DNA from: Fluviirhizobium alvei
GTDB lineage: Bacteria > Pseudomonadota > Alphaproteobacteria > Rhizobiales > Rhizobiaceae
Length of the DNA: 64,000 nt
Assembly: GCF_030551875.1 (NCBI RefSeq)
Contig: NZ_JAUOZU010000005.1
Span: 124,001-188,000, forward strand
Direction: 5' to 3'
Within the stretch, counting starts at the first letter, position 1. Each line of letters opens with the position of its first letter. Shown here piece after piece: positions 8,175 to 16,255 of the stretch. The notes under the pieces are model-generated. The model did not search any database, was not told the origin of the DNA, and saw nothing but the letters and a program-made list of their open reading frames with translations. A program made the position numbers and the translations under genes.

Positions 8175-10294
8175 CGCATGTCTCCCCAGTAGGACTTCAT
8201 TCCCTGCCAAGCCTGATCGGCGTCGGACAGTCTGTATTTTCCGATCCTGTTGTTGGAGATGCCGCCGAGATAAAGGTAGCCCTTGTGCTCACGCATGGAC
8301 GTCACCATCGGATGATTGACGCCCCCCAGATCCCACAACGAGGTAACCACCTCGCCGGTTTCGGTGAACTTCAGGATACAGCCGGTATTGATGTTCGGAA
8401 ACAGCCAGTTCGAACCGGAGACCCGGCGCGACATCCGCTTGCGGTAGTCCGGCATCTTGAGCGCCAGGTCGAGCGCAGGACCGCGCATGCCCACGAGTGC
8501 CAGCCAGTAGCCGCCGTCCGAAGCACGATTGATATTGTCGGGATAGCCGGGAAGATTGTCGATCACCACCTCGACCTTGCCCGCCTTGGGCCCGTCGAAC
8601 CAGTAGCGCGAGATGCGGCAGGCCCAGGTTTCGGCAAAGAGGAAGGACTTGTTGTCACGGCTCATGCAGATGCCGTTTGGAAAGACCAGTCCGGACAGGA
8701 CGGTTCGGGTGCGGTTCGTCCGCGGATCGTAGCAGACGATACGACCGTTGCCGCGGCTTTCCAGAGCATCGACCGGCCAGTTGTGCAGGTCGTAACGCTT
8801 GGTGGCTTCGGAAAAGAAGATCCGGCCGTCGTGAGCGATATCGAGGTCGTCGGCGAGGCTGAGACGGGAATCGTCGATGATCGAGGTCAGCGAACGGTTG
8901 GTCTGGTCCGTCACCTTGCGGACGTCTCCGTCCGGCGACACCGCATAGACGCCCATTCCGCCGACGCAGGTCACCAGATTGCCCTCTTTGTCGAAGGCCA
9001 TGCCCAACGGGTGGCCGCCGATATGGGCAAAGACTTCATGCCGACGATAATCTGGTGCGAAGAAGCGTACGATATCGCCCTGCCGGGTGCCGGTATAGAG
9101 ATTGTCGCTGGCATCGAGGATCACGTCTTCCGGACCCTCGACATCGCCAAGACCGATCAGTTCCACTTCGCGCAAGCGGTTGTTCTGGGCATAGGGCGAG
9201 CCGCTGTCGGCTGCGGTGGCAGGGGCCGGCGGCAGCGCGGAATAGGCCGGCGAAACATAGACCTTGTTGAGGATTTTGGTGCGGTTCTTGGTCCAGCGCA
9301 CTTCCACGATTACCGACAGAAGCAGTGTCAGGCCGAAAATCAGAGCCGTCGCACCGCCCTGGATGCCGAACTGGATCAGACCGTTGGAGAGGAACAGGAC
9401 GATCAGACCGCCCAGAAGCGCCTTGGCCACCGAGCCACGACCGCCACCAAGGCTGGTTCCGCCGAGAATGGCCGCGGTCAGCGCCACCATCTCCATGCCC
9501 ATGCCGGTTTCGGCGCCGGTGCTGGCCAGCCGGGCGGCATACATATAGGCCGCGATGGCGCACAGGAGGCCGCTGACGACATAGGTGAAGAACACGGTGC
9601 GGCGGACATTGATACCGGCATTATAGGCCGAGCGGCGGGCGCCGCCGACGGAGACCAGATGCCAGCCAGCCCGCATGCGGCTGATGACGATATGCGTGAA
9701 AAGGAAAATCACCGCTGTTGCGAGGATCGTGTAGGGGATGCCGATGAGGTCGCCCTCCCCGATTTCCGCCCACAGTTCGGACTCCGGGAACACGGACGAG
9801 ATCTCGACCGCGTGTTTCAGCAGCAGAATATCGACGATGGCGCGGAAGATGATCAGCGAGACGAGCGTTGTCAGAAACGCGCGCATTCTCATGAAGCCGA
9901 TCAGCACGCCGTTGAAGGCGCCACAGACGATGCCCGTCAGCGCAGTCAGGACAAAGGCGGTTGCGGGATCGAGGCCGAGAGCGTGGACGCAGTAGAGCGC
10001 GACGAAATTGGAAACGGCAAAGATCGAGCCGACCGACAGATCGATACCGCCGCCCAGCATCACGATTGTCAGGGCAAGCGTCACCAGTCCGAGTTCTGCG
10101 AACTGGCGGCTGTAATCACCGAGCGCATAGGCGGAATAAAATCCCGGCAAGGAGACATAGAGCCCGATCAGGAGCAGCAGCAACGCCGTAAAGGGAATTG
10201 CATTGTCGATCCACCGCTTGGAAAGGATTTCGCCAAGGATGTGATCAGGCACGAGTCGATAGCGCCACTTTCTGTAGGTTTCCAGCATCGCCAC
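8171..10294 (-). CDS. ABC permease fused to a strictosidine-synthase-like beta-propeller
   Basis: 707 residues in one uninterrupted frame. Residues about 1-345 are an RbsC-type permease: many hydrophobic segments, GGGIDLSVGSIFAVSNF, and the EAA-like cytoplasmic region ending TAAILGGTSLGGGRG. A short Pro/Ala-rich linker (about 350-370) leads into a propeller of about 330 residues with SLADDLDIAHDGRIFFSEA, FPNGICMSRDNKSFLFAET and LPGYPDNINRASDGGYWLAL. E. coli RbsC has a cytoplasmic C-terminus, so the propeller is probably inside the cell at the exit of the transporter. Start is GTG at 10294 or the ATG two codons later. The fusion suggests that import and first hydrolysis are coupled. Confidence 0.88.
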   Translation of the reverse strand: MAMLETYRKWRYRLVPDHILGEILSKRWIDNAIPFTALLLLLIGLYVSLPGFYSAYALGDYSRQFAELGLVTLALTIVMLGGGIDLSVGSIFAVSNFVALYCVHALGLDPATAFVLTALTGIVCGAFNGVLIGFMRMRAFLTTLVSLIIFRAIVDILLLKHAVEISSVFPESELWAEIGEGDLIGIPYTILATAVIFLFTHIVISRMRAGWHLVSVGGARRSAYNAGINVRRTVFFTYVVSGLLCAIAAYMYAARLASTGAETGMGMEMVALTAAILGGTSLGGGRGSVAKALLGGLIVLFLSNGLIQFGIQGGATALIFGLTLLLSVIVEVRWTKNRTKILNKVYVSPAYSALPPAPATAADSGSPYAQNNRLREVELIGLGDVEGPEDVILDASDNLYTGTRQGDIVRFFAPDYRRHEVFAHIGGHPLGMAFDKEGNLVTCVGGMGVYAVSPDGDVRKVTDQTNRSLTSIIDDSRLSLADDLDIAHDGRIFFSEATKRYDLHNWPVDALESRGNGRIVCYDPRTNRTRTVLSGLVFPNGICMSRDNKSFLFAETWACRISRYWFDGPKAGKVEVVIDNLPGYPDNINRASDGGYWLALVGMRGPALDLALKMPDYRKRMSRRVSGSNWLFPNINTGCILKFTETGEVVTSLWDLGGVNHPMVTSMREHKGYLYLGGISNNRIGKYRLSDADQAWQGMKSYWGDMR

Positions 10295-10366
10295 GTTTTC
10301 TCTTCAGATAGTTGTGAGGGGCATGGCAGCGGCTGCCTGGACAGCCGCGCCTTGTCTCGGGACGCG

Positions 10367-11395
10367 TTACTTCGATGCGAGGCTGTCGACAGTCCAGCAG
10401 GCGCCGAAGTTGCGATACTTGTCCAGCGTCTCCGGCGTCAGCATCTGGAGCTGGGTGTAGAGCGAGTAGTTGTTCTCGCCCGGAGCCGACTTGGACTGCA
10501 GAAGGCTTGTGATGCCGTTTGCCAGATCACGGGCCTGGCCCGGGACGTCGTAGCTGATATCGAGGTCGAACACGCCATCCTTGAGATTGTCGCAGCCGGC
10601 CTTGCCGCCACCGCCGGAGGTGACGATGAAGATATCCTTGTCGCGACCGGCCTGCTTGACCGCAGCGCCGGTGCCGACATCCATGCCGTCCCAGAAGCCG
10701 ATGATGCCGCAGAGATCCGGATGCTGCTGGAGCGTCGTTTCGGTGATCGCGCGCGCCTTCGATGCATCCCAGTCCGCAGCCTGGTTGGAGACGACGGTGA
10801 TTTCGGGATGCTTTTCAAGGACCTGCGAGATGCCGCGCAGCTGATAGGCGCTTGCGGCTGCCGTCGGCGGACCCTGTACGATCGCGATCTTTCCGGACGT
10901 GCCGGCGCTGCACTTTGCCACCACGGCCTCGGCAGCGCGACGACCGATATCGACATAGTCGGCACCGGCGAAGACATCCGTCGAATAGGCCGACTTCATG
11001 TTGATCTGCAGCACGCGAATGCCCGCCTGTTCGGCCTTGCGCAGAAGCTTGGCATAGGTCTGGACGTCGGGGTTATGCACAACGATCGCATCGGGCTTTT
11101 CGGCGATCAGCGACGAAATGGCCCGCGAGCCGGCTTCGGTGCTCCAGTTCGGATCCCGCACATCGACGCTGATGCCGAGGGGCTCGAGCTGGTTCTTCAT
11201 GCCGGCATACCAGCCGTCGGTCAGGTCGAAGCCGAGTGCGAGCGGCACGAAGACGACCTTCTTGCCCTTGAGCGCCTCATAATAGGCATCGCGCTGCGGG
11301 TCGGCCATCCCCAGTTCTTCGGCCTGCACCGCCGCGGTTGCCGGCAACAGGAATGCGAGCGCCATGGTGGCCAGTCTAGTCTTGAACGATGTCAT
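10367..11395 (-). CDS. Ribose-type ABC transporter periplasmic binding protein
   Basis: 342 residues with a Sec signal peptide (MTSFKTRLATMALAFLLPATAAVQA, cut near residue 25). The mature part has the periplasmic-binding-protein-like (peripBP) fold signatures: KKVVFVPLALGFDLTDGWYAGM, the hinge-region IVVHNPDVQTYAKLLRKAEQAGI, and GIIGFWDGMDVGTGAAVKQAG. It captures the solute in the periplasm for the permeases on both sides. A strong ribosome site GGGAGGAAG precedes the ATG. Ribose-type binding proteins also take polyols, autoinducer-2 and other non-sugars, so the ligand need not be a sugar. Confidence 0.9.
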   Translation of the reverse strand: MTSFKTRLATMALAFLLPATAAVQAEELGMADPQRDAYYEALKGKKVVFVPLALGFDLTDGWYAGMKNQLEPLGISVDVRDPNWSTEAGSRAISSLIAEKPDAIVVHNPDVQTYAKLLRKAEQAGIRVLQINMKSAYSTDVFAGADYVDIGRRAAEAVVAKCSAGTSGKIAIVQGPPTAAASAYQLRGISQVLEKHPEITVVSNQAADWDASKARAITETTLQQHPDLCGIIGFWDGMDVGTGAAVKQAGRDKDIFIVTSGGGGKAGCDNLKDGVFDLDISYDVPGQARDLANGITSLLQSKSAPGENNYSLYTQLQMLTPETLDKYRNFGACWTVDSLASK

Positions 11396-11434
11396 TGCTT
11401 CCTCCCAGGATATGACAGTTGGTTTACGGTTTGG

Positions 11435-12466
11435 TCAGATATCGCCTTGCTGACTCGTCTGTTCGTCACGAGGATTGAGGATCGTGTCGGCAAGGATGGC
11501 GAGCAGAAGGATCACTCCCTTGATCAGGCTCTGCTCGTTGTAGGAAATGTTGAGAATAATCATGCCGTTGAGCAGCGTACCGATCAGCATCGTGCCAATC
11601 AGCACATTCTTCATGCCGCCGCGCCCGCCCGAAAGCCCGATCCCGCCGACCACGACGACCAGAAGCACGTCATAGATGAGCGTCGAATTGAACATGCGGG
11701 AATTGATGTTGTTGACGGCACCCGCCGTCAGGAGCCCGGCAAAAAAGGCGACCAGACCGGCGAAGATATAGATGAGGATCGTTGCCGGACGCGCCGGAAT
11801 ACCGGCCGACCGTGCTGCGACCGGATTGTCTCCCATCGCATAGATGAAGAGGCCGAGAGCCGTCTTGCGTAGCACGAGATGCGCCAGGGCCAGCACGCAG
11901 ATGAAGCAGATGACCGAGATGGGAAGGCCGAAAACCTGTCCCCGCCCCAGCGTGAAGACCCAGCCGGCATCTTCCGGCAGGTAATTGGCTTCCGACCGCA
12001 GGAACAGCACCCGCCCGGCACCATAGATCACGCTTCCCATCGCAAGCGTGGTGAAGACCGCAGGGATGTCGGCGTAGGCAATGATTGCGCCCGTGACGGC
12101 GGTCGCCACCACGACGAAGACAAGCCCGAGCAGCGCGCCTTGCCAGAAGGGCAACCCGCCCACAAACGGCCCGTCCGGGCTCGACAGGACGATGGCGACG
12201 CCAGCGCCGATCACGAGCGATGCGATCAGGGACAGGTCAATCCCGCGGCTGATGACCACAACGGCCATTCCGACCCCAAGGATACCGAGAACCGAAACGC
12301 TTCTCAGCAGCGTGAACAGGTTCCCCGCCGACAAAAACCCGTCCAGAAAGACGGAAAACCCGGCAAAGAGCGCCACGGTGATCGCAATCACGATCGTTTC
12401 GTGGGTCGCCTTCACCGAACGCCCCCGACCCTGAAGAACGGCAGTTTTTCCTGAAGTTTGCGTCAT
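11435..12466 (-). CDS. Ribose-type ABC transporter permease (RbsC family)
   Basis: About 343 residues with multiple transmembrane segments and the family motif VISRGIDLSLIASLVIGAG plus GGIGLSGGRGGMKNVLIGT. First gene of the leftward operon. The ATG at 12466 is preferred because the predicted transcription start lies only about 14 bases upstream of the alternative ATG at 12499; neither has a strong ribosome site. With the fused permease downstream it would complete a heterodimeric channel. Transcription is probably controlled by the operator at 12500-12510. Confidence 0.88.
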   Translation of the reverse strand: MTQTSGKTAVLQGRGRSVKATHETIVIAITVALFAGFSVFLDGFLSAGNLFTLLRSVSVLGILGVGMAVVVISRGIDLSLIASLVIGAGVAIVLSSPDGPFVGGLPFWQGALLGLVFVVVATAVTGAIIAYADIPAVFTTLAMGSVIYGAGRVLFLRSEANYLPEDAGWVFTLGRGQVFGLPISVICFICVLALAHLVLRKTALGLFIYAMGDNPVAARSAGIPARPATILIYIFAGLVAFFAGLLTAGAVNNINSRMFNSTLIYDVLLVVVVGGIGLSGGRGGMKNVLIGTMLIGTLLNGMIILNISYNEQSLIKGVILLLAILADTILNPRDEQTSQQGDI

Positions 12467-12499
12467 GTCACACGAGCTTTTCTGTTGCCTAATGTCCAT

Positions 12500-12510
12500 T
12501 TGTCTGACAA
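12500..12510. promoter_or_regulatory. Predicted FadR-type GntR operator
   Basis: TTGTCTGACAA is a perfect palindrome around a central T and fits TNGTNNNACNA, the operator consensus of the FadR/FCD branch of GntR regulators. A GntR-FCD gene starts 96 bases to the right. The site overlaps the predicted -35 of the rightward promoter and lies just downstream of the predicted start of the leftward transcript, so one bound dimer could repress both. Confidence 0.65.
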
Positions 12511-12527
12511 TGTGATATTACTATAAT
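12500..12527 (+). promoter_or_regulatory. Predicted promoter for the GntR-kinase arm
   Basis: TTGTCT at 12500-12505 and TATAAT at 12522-12527 are separated by 16 bp, a near-consensus sigma-70 arrangement. The -35 box lies inside the predicted GntR operator, consistent with autorepression. Confidence 0.45.
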
Positions 12528-12549
12528 CAGAGAAGCCGACCAGTTGCAA
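12520..12549 (-). promoter_or_regulatory. Predicted promoter for the transporter/catabolic operon
   Basis: On the minus strand TTGCAA (12549-12544) and TATAGT (12525-12520) are 18 bp apart. Transcription would begin near 12512 and run straight into the operator at 12510-12500, a typical repressor placement. Confidence 0.45.
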
Positions 12550-12605
12550 GGGGGGTGCGCGATTGATATTTCAATGGGCCACCCAGCTGCGGAGAAACAG
12601 GAAAC

Positions 12606-13376
12606 ATGAAATCTCGCCCCATCGTCGTTCAGACTTCCTACAGGGAGGTCTTCAACCAGCTCGAAGACGCCATTCTTCGAGGCGAACTGAAAATGGACGA
12701 GCCGCTTCCGACGGAGGCGGAACTCTGCGAGATCCTGCAGGTGAAGCGTTCAACGGTGCGCGAAGGGATTCGGCTCCTGGAGCAGAGTGGTCTCGTCACC
12801 CGTAACAGCGCGCGCCGTCTCGTCGTTTCGGCACCGAACGCCAACCGGTCATCCGAAAACATCATCCGGTCGGTCACACTCAACAAGGTAACGCTGGAAG
12901 AGCTTTGGCGGGTGCAGCGCGAGCTGGAAGCATTGGCCAGTCGGCTCGCCTGCGACAGCATCACCAAGCCGTTGCTCGAAGAACTGTCGGCGAACATCGA
13001 ACAGACCCGGGTATCGCGGGACGATCCGAAGACGATCGTCCGCATCGACATGGAGTTCCATCGGCTGATCGCCCATGCCTCCAACAACCGCGCCCTGACG
13101 CTTGCCCGGGATCCGCTCGGATTGCTGCTCTATGCCTCGAGCGACTTCGTCATCACCCGGCTTGCCCAATCGACCGACCGCCTGATCGCCGCCCATCAGC
13201 GCATCTATGATGCCATTGCAGCCAACGATCCCGAAAATGCTGCCAAATGGATGCTCAAGCACATGGATGACTTCAAGCGCGGCTGCATCATGGCCGGTGC
13301 TGTTTTCGACGATCCCATACTCGACTTCGTCGATATCGATGTCCTCTCCGACCTCACGGAAGCTCTAAGAAAGTAA
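12606..13376 (+). CDS. GntR-family transcriptional regulator (FadR subfamily, FCD domain)
   Basis: 256 residues. Residues about 8-75 form the winged helix of GntR proteins (FNQLEDAILRGELKMDEPLP, TEAELCEILQVKRSTVREGI, LLEQSGLVTR). The C-terminal part has the all-helical FCD ligand-binding domain, with the metal-site-like DMEFHRLIAHASNN and later RIYDAIAANDPENAAKWMLKH. It probably represses the divergent transporter/catabolic operon and its own gene, and is released by a carboxylate or CoA-type intermediate. The ATG at 12606 has AGGAAAC upstream. It lies 2 bp from the kinase gene. Confidence 0.92.
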   Translation: MKSRPIVVQTSYREVFNQLEDAILRGELKMDEPLPTEAELCEILQVKRSTVREGIRLLEQSGLVTRNSARRLVVSAPNANRSSENIIRSVTLNKVTLEELWRVQRELEALASRLACDSITKPLLEELSANIEQTRVSRDDPKTIVRIDMEFHRLIAHASNNRALTLARDPLGLLLYASSDFVITRLAQSTDRLIAAHQRIYDAIAANDPENAAKWMLKHMDDFKRGCIMAGAVFDDPILDFVDIDVLSDLTEALRK

Positions 13377-13378
13377 CC

Positions 13379-14413
13379 ATGCAAGACAGCCTGCATATTG
13401 ATTTCGACCTGTCCCGTCTTGGATCCTATCTTGCCGGTATCTGGCCTGAGGCAGGCCGCCTGATCGGCGTTCAGCGCTATAAGGGAGGCCAGTCGAATCC
13501 GACCTACCGGCTCGATTTCGAGCATCGGCGCGCCGTTCTGCGCCGCAAGCCCTTCGGCACGCTGCTCAAGTCAGCGCACGCCATCGAACGCGAATACCGC
13601 GTGCAGGATGCGTTGAAGGGAACCGGCGTGCCGGTGGCACGCATGATCCATCTGTGCGAAGACCCCGCAGTGATCGGCGCGGCATTCTACGTCATGGAAC
13701 ATGTCGACGGCAGGATCTTCTGGGACCCGGCCCTTGCCGAAATCGACCGCTCCGACCGCCGCGCCTATTATGAAGCGATGGCGCGTGCGCTCGCGTCCCT
13801 TCATCGTGTCGATGCCCAGACAATCGGGCTCGGGGATTTCGGCCGGCCGGGCAGCTATTTCGAACGTCAGGTCGCGCGCTGGACGACCCAGTATCGCGCA
13901 AGCGAGACAGAAAAGCGCCCGGATATGGATCGGGTTATCGCCTGGCTTGCCGAAACCCCCTCGCCCGCCGATGACCGCGCCACGCTCGTGCATGGCGATT
14001 TTCGCATCGACAACATGATCTTCGACCCGGCACGGCCTGAAATTCTGTGCTTCCTCGACTGGGAACTGTCGACCATCGGGCACCCCTTCGCCGACATTTC
14101 CTATCAATGCATGCAGTGGCGCCTCCCCAATCAGGGGGTGATCAGTGGCCTTGGCGGCATCGACCGCACCGCTTCGGGCATTCCCACGGAAGACGAGTAT
14201 CTAGCAATCTATTGCGAAGCGGCGGGAATTCAGGAAATCCCGCACTGGTCCTACTATCTGGTGTTCAACTTCTTCCGCCTTGCCGCAATTCTCGATGGCG
14301 TCAACCGAAGGGTTCTCGATGGCAACGCCGCCGATCCTGAGCGCGGACGCAAGATGGCAGCATCCATTCCCATGCTGGCGCAGATGGCCGTCGAAATCAT
14401 CGACCGGGGCTGA
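13379..14413 (+). CDS. APH-type kinase, ACAD10/ACAD11 N-domain-like
   Basis: 344 residues of the aminoglycoside-phosphotransferase fold. Clear features: GGQSNPTYRL near residue 38, the ATP-lysine region VLRRKPFGTLL, YVMEHVDGRIF, the catalytic loop HGDFRIDNMIF (HxDxxxxN, about 205) and LDWELSTIGHPFADI with the metal-binding Asp. The order and wording match the kinase half of ACAD11 and the LvaA kinase of levulinate degradation, which phosphorylate the 4-hydroxyl of an acyl-CoA. It starts 2 bp after the GntR gene. In eukaryotes this domain and the dehydrogenase at 1811-3052 are one polypeptide. A small LvaB-like partner was not found. Confidence 0.9.
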   Translation: MQDSLHIDFDLSRLGSYLAGIWPEAGRLIGVQRYKGGQSNPTYRLDFEHRRAVLRRKPFGTLLKSAHAIEREYRVQDALKGTGVPVARMIHLCEDPAVIGAAFYVMEHVDGRIFWDPALAEIDRSDRRAYYEAMARALASLHRVDAQTIGLGDFGRPGSYFERQVARWTTQYRASETEKRPDMDRVIAWLAETPSPADDRATLVHGDFRIDNMIFDPARPEILCFLDWELSTIGHPFADISYQCMQWRLPNQGVISGLGGIDRTASGIPTEDEYLAIYCEAAGIQEIPHWSYYLVFNFFRLAAILDGVNRRVLDGNAADPERGRKMAASIPMLAQMAVEIIDRG

Positions 14414-14428
14414 CCGAGCCCATTGGGC

Positions 14429-14453
14429 AGACTGAACCGCCCAGTGATCATCA
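14429..14453. terminator. Weak convergent terminator hairpin
   Basis: TTGGGC...GCCCAG inverted repeat between the convergent kinase and esterase genes, with only a short T-rich tail. A weak bidirectional terminator is plausible. Confidence 0.3.
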
Positions 14454-14472
14454 GGTCATTTGCGCGGCGCGC

Positions 14473-15123
14473 CTACCACCAGGAGCCGCGCGCCATATCC
14501 ATCAGCATGGAATCGAAGGTGGCGATTTCGCTGTCCGACACCTCGTGGGCGCGGTCCGGCAGCACATCGCAGCGAAGACGGGCGCGGGCGCGGGCCAGCG
14601 TTTCGGCGGCACTCACCATCGACGCGACGGGAATCCACGGATCCTTGTCCGACCCCGTGAGAAAGACCGGCAGTCGATCGAGATCGGCAAAGGGCCGGTC
14701 GCAGGTCGCAGTGCCGACCCGGCAACCGGTCAGGTTCACCATCGCGCCGTTCCAGGGGCCATGCCGCATGGCATATTCGAGCGCCAGGCAAGCCCCCTGG
14801 CTGAAGCCTGCAAGCACAAGCGGCTTGGCCTGATGGCGGCCCTCGTCGAGCCCCGTAACCAGGCTTCGCACATAGGCGATCGAATGATCGAGCTGCTGGC
14901 GGGTTTCATCGGTCAGCGCTTCGGTCGCACGCGCGCTATACCAGCTCTTGTCGCGCGCACGCGGCAGAACGAAAGCGACATCCTTCGTCTTCAGCCTGGA
15001 AATCACCTGCTCCTGCATGTCCTCGGGCGTCTGGGTACGCCCGTGAATGAACACGCAGTGAACCAGGGCCTCCCCGGGCGGAACGCCGAGGAGGAGAGGT
15101 TCATCATGGTGGACCATCGACAT
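14473..15123 (-). CDS. Alpha/beta-hydrolase, phospholipase/carboxylesterase family
   Basis: 216 residues, cytosolic. The oxyanion/start region is FIHGRTQTPEDM, the nucleophile elbow is GFSQGA (Ser about 113), and the triad is completed by an Asp in GSDKDPWIPV and His in DRAHEVSD. The gene begins 4 bp after the stop of the VOC dioxygenase, so the two are one operon. The same pairing of hydroquinone-type VOC protein and esterase (MhqO and MhqD) is known in quinone stress and degradation in Bacillus, so it may cleave a ring-opening product or an aryl ester. Substrate unproven. Confidence 0.85.
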   Translation of the reverse strand: MSMVHHDEPLLLGVPPGEALVHCVFIHGRTQTPEDMQEQVISRLKTKDVAFVLPRARDKSWYSARATEALTDETRQQLDHSIAYVRSLVTGLDEGRHQAKPLVLAGFSQGACLALEYAMRHGPWNGAMVNLTGCRVGTATCDRPFADLDRLPVFLTGSDKDPWIPVASMVSAAETLARARARLRCDVLPDRAHEVSDSEIATFDSMLMDMARGSWW

Positions 15124-15127
15124 GATC

Positions 15128-16084
15128 TCAGAAATTCGCGGGTTCCAGGCCCGCTATGAGTTCCTGCTTGCGATCTTCGAACCAGGGCGGGAACACAAGC
15201 GTGGTGCCGATCTGATCGGCCGGCTCATCGAGTGCCCAACCACCTTCGACCGACCAGGCAATCTCGAACAGGGCACCGCCGGGCGAGCGCACATAGCAGG
15301 ATTTGAAATAGTTGCGATCCTTCTGGTCGGAGACATCGGTGAAGCCGAGCCCCTCGAGATGCGCCTTGAGCTTGAGCTGGTTTTCCTCATTGCCGGTATT
15401 GAGCGCCAGATGGTGGATCGTGCCGCCCGCCAGCGTCCAGGTGCCCTGCGGACCGTTCGATTCGTGAATGACTTCGACGATGCTGCTCGGTCCGCCAGTG
15501 TTCGGCACACTGAACATCAGGCCTTCATCGCTGTCGGCTTCCTTCTTCATCGACATCCCGATGCCGAGGAAATCGTCCATCGCGGAACGGTCGAAAACGG
15601 CGATTGCGGCACCGTAGATACCCTTGATGCCATGGGCGGCAGAAACGCCCTGCGCTTCGTTGACGATCGACGGACGGCTGTCTGCCGGGCTCTCGACCAG
15701 TTCATGCGGAATGCCGCAAGGATGGGCGAAGGCAACGCGGGTGATGCCGAAACGCGAAATCTTGGTGGCGCCAATGCCCTTGCCGTTCAGCCGGTCGACC
15801 CAGTAATCGGCCGAACCGACCGGAATGGACTGCTGGATGATCTTCGACTGGTTGGTACCGCGACGGCCATAGACGGCAGGCTTGCGGAACGGGAATGTGG
15901 TGATGATCGTCGAGGCGTCGCCGTTCCGCGACCCGTAATAAAGGTGATAAACGGGAATGACACCGTCAAAGAGAACGGTGCGCTTGACCGAATAGAGGCC
16001 GAGTATCTTCGTATAGAAATCGTAATCTTCCTGCACACCATCGGTGCACAGCGTCAAATGATGGTAGCCGCTGACAAGAGCCAT
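15128..16084 (-). CDS. VOC-family ring-cleaving dioxygenase (hydroquinone type, PcpA/LinE/MhqO-like)
   Basis: About 318 residues containing two glyoxalase/VOC modules. The first has the metal histidine in GYHHLTLCTDGVQ; the second has TIHHLALNTGNEENQ and a Glu in GALFEIAW, giving the His-His-Glu iron site of extradiol enzymes. I chose the ATG at 16084 because GGAGGACAAA stands directly before it; an upstream in-frame ATG at 16174 lacks this. Related enzymes open hydroquinone or chlorohydroquinone rings. It is divergent from the LysR gene at 16254 and co-transcribed with the esterase. Confidence 0.85.
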   Translation of the reverse strand: MALVSGYHHLTLCTDGVQEDYDFYTKILGLYSVKRTVLFDGVIPVYHLYYGSRNGDASTIITTFPFRKPAVYGRRGTNQSKIIQQSIPVGSADYWVDRLNGKGIGATKISRFGITRVAFAHPCGIPHELVESPADSRPSIVNEAQGVSAAHGIKGIYGAAIAVFDRSAMDDFLGIGMSMKKEADSDEGLMFSVPNTGGPSSIVEVIHESNGPQGTWTLAGGTIHHLALNTGNEENQLKLKAHLEGLGFTDVSDQKDRNYFKSCYVRSPGGALFEIAWSVEGGWALDEPADQIGTTLVFPPWFEDRKQELIAGLEPANF

Positions 16085-16240
16085 TTTGTCCTCCTCCGAA
16101 AACAGTCCCACAGTCCGGATGCGGTTCCTCAACCGCAATTTTCCGGGGCCACGGCCCGATGCTGCAACCAGCAATCATCCGTGATCGATAGGACTATAGC
16201 CGATACAATCGCCTATTGATTGACATTATTCATACGTTCT

Positions 16241-16255
16241 ATAGCAATTTGCTAT
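16241..16255. promoter_or_regulatory. Predicted LysR box overlapping the regulator start codon
   Basis: ATAGCAATTTGCTAT is a perfect 15-bp palindrome (arms of 7 around T) and contains T-N11-A, the LysR-type core. It reaches into the ATG of the LysR gene at 16254, which fits autoregulation plus control of the divergent VOC-esterase operon. Confidence 0.55.

Noticed and set aside
8285-11872. Very long open frame (over 1,190 codons) on the plus strand
   Set aside because: It lies antisense to three well-supported transporter genes, has no ribosome site or recognisable domain, and its His/Arg/Gly-rich composition is what high-GC antisense codons produce.
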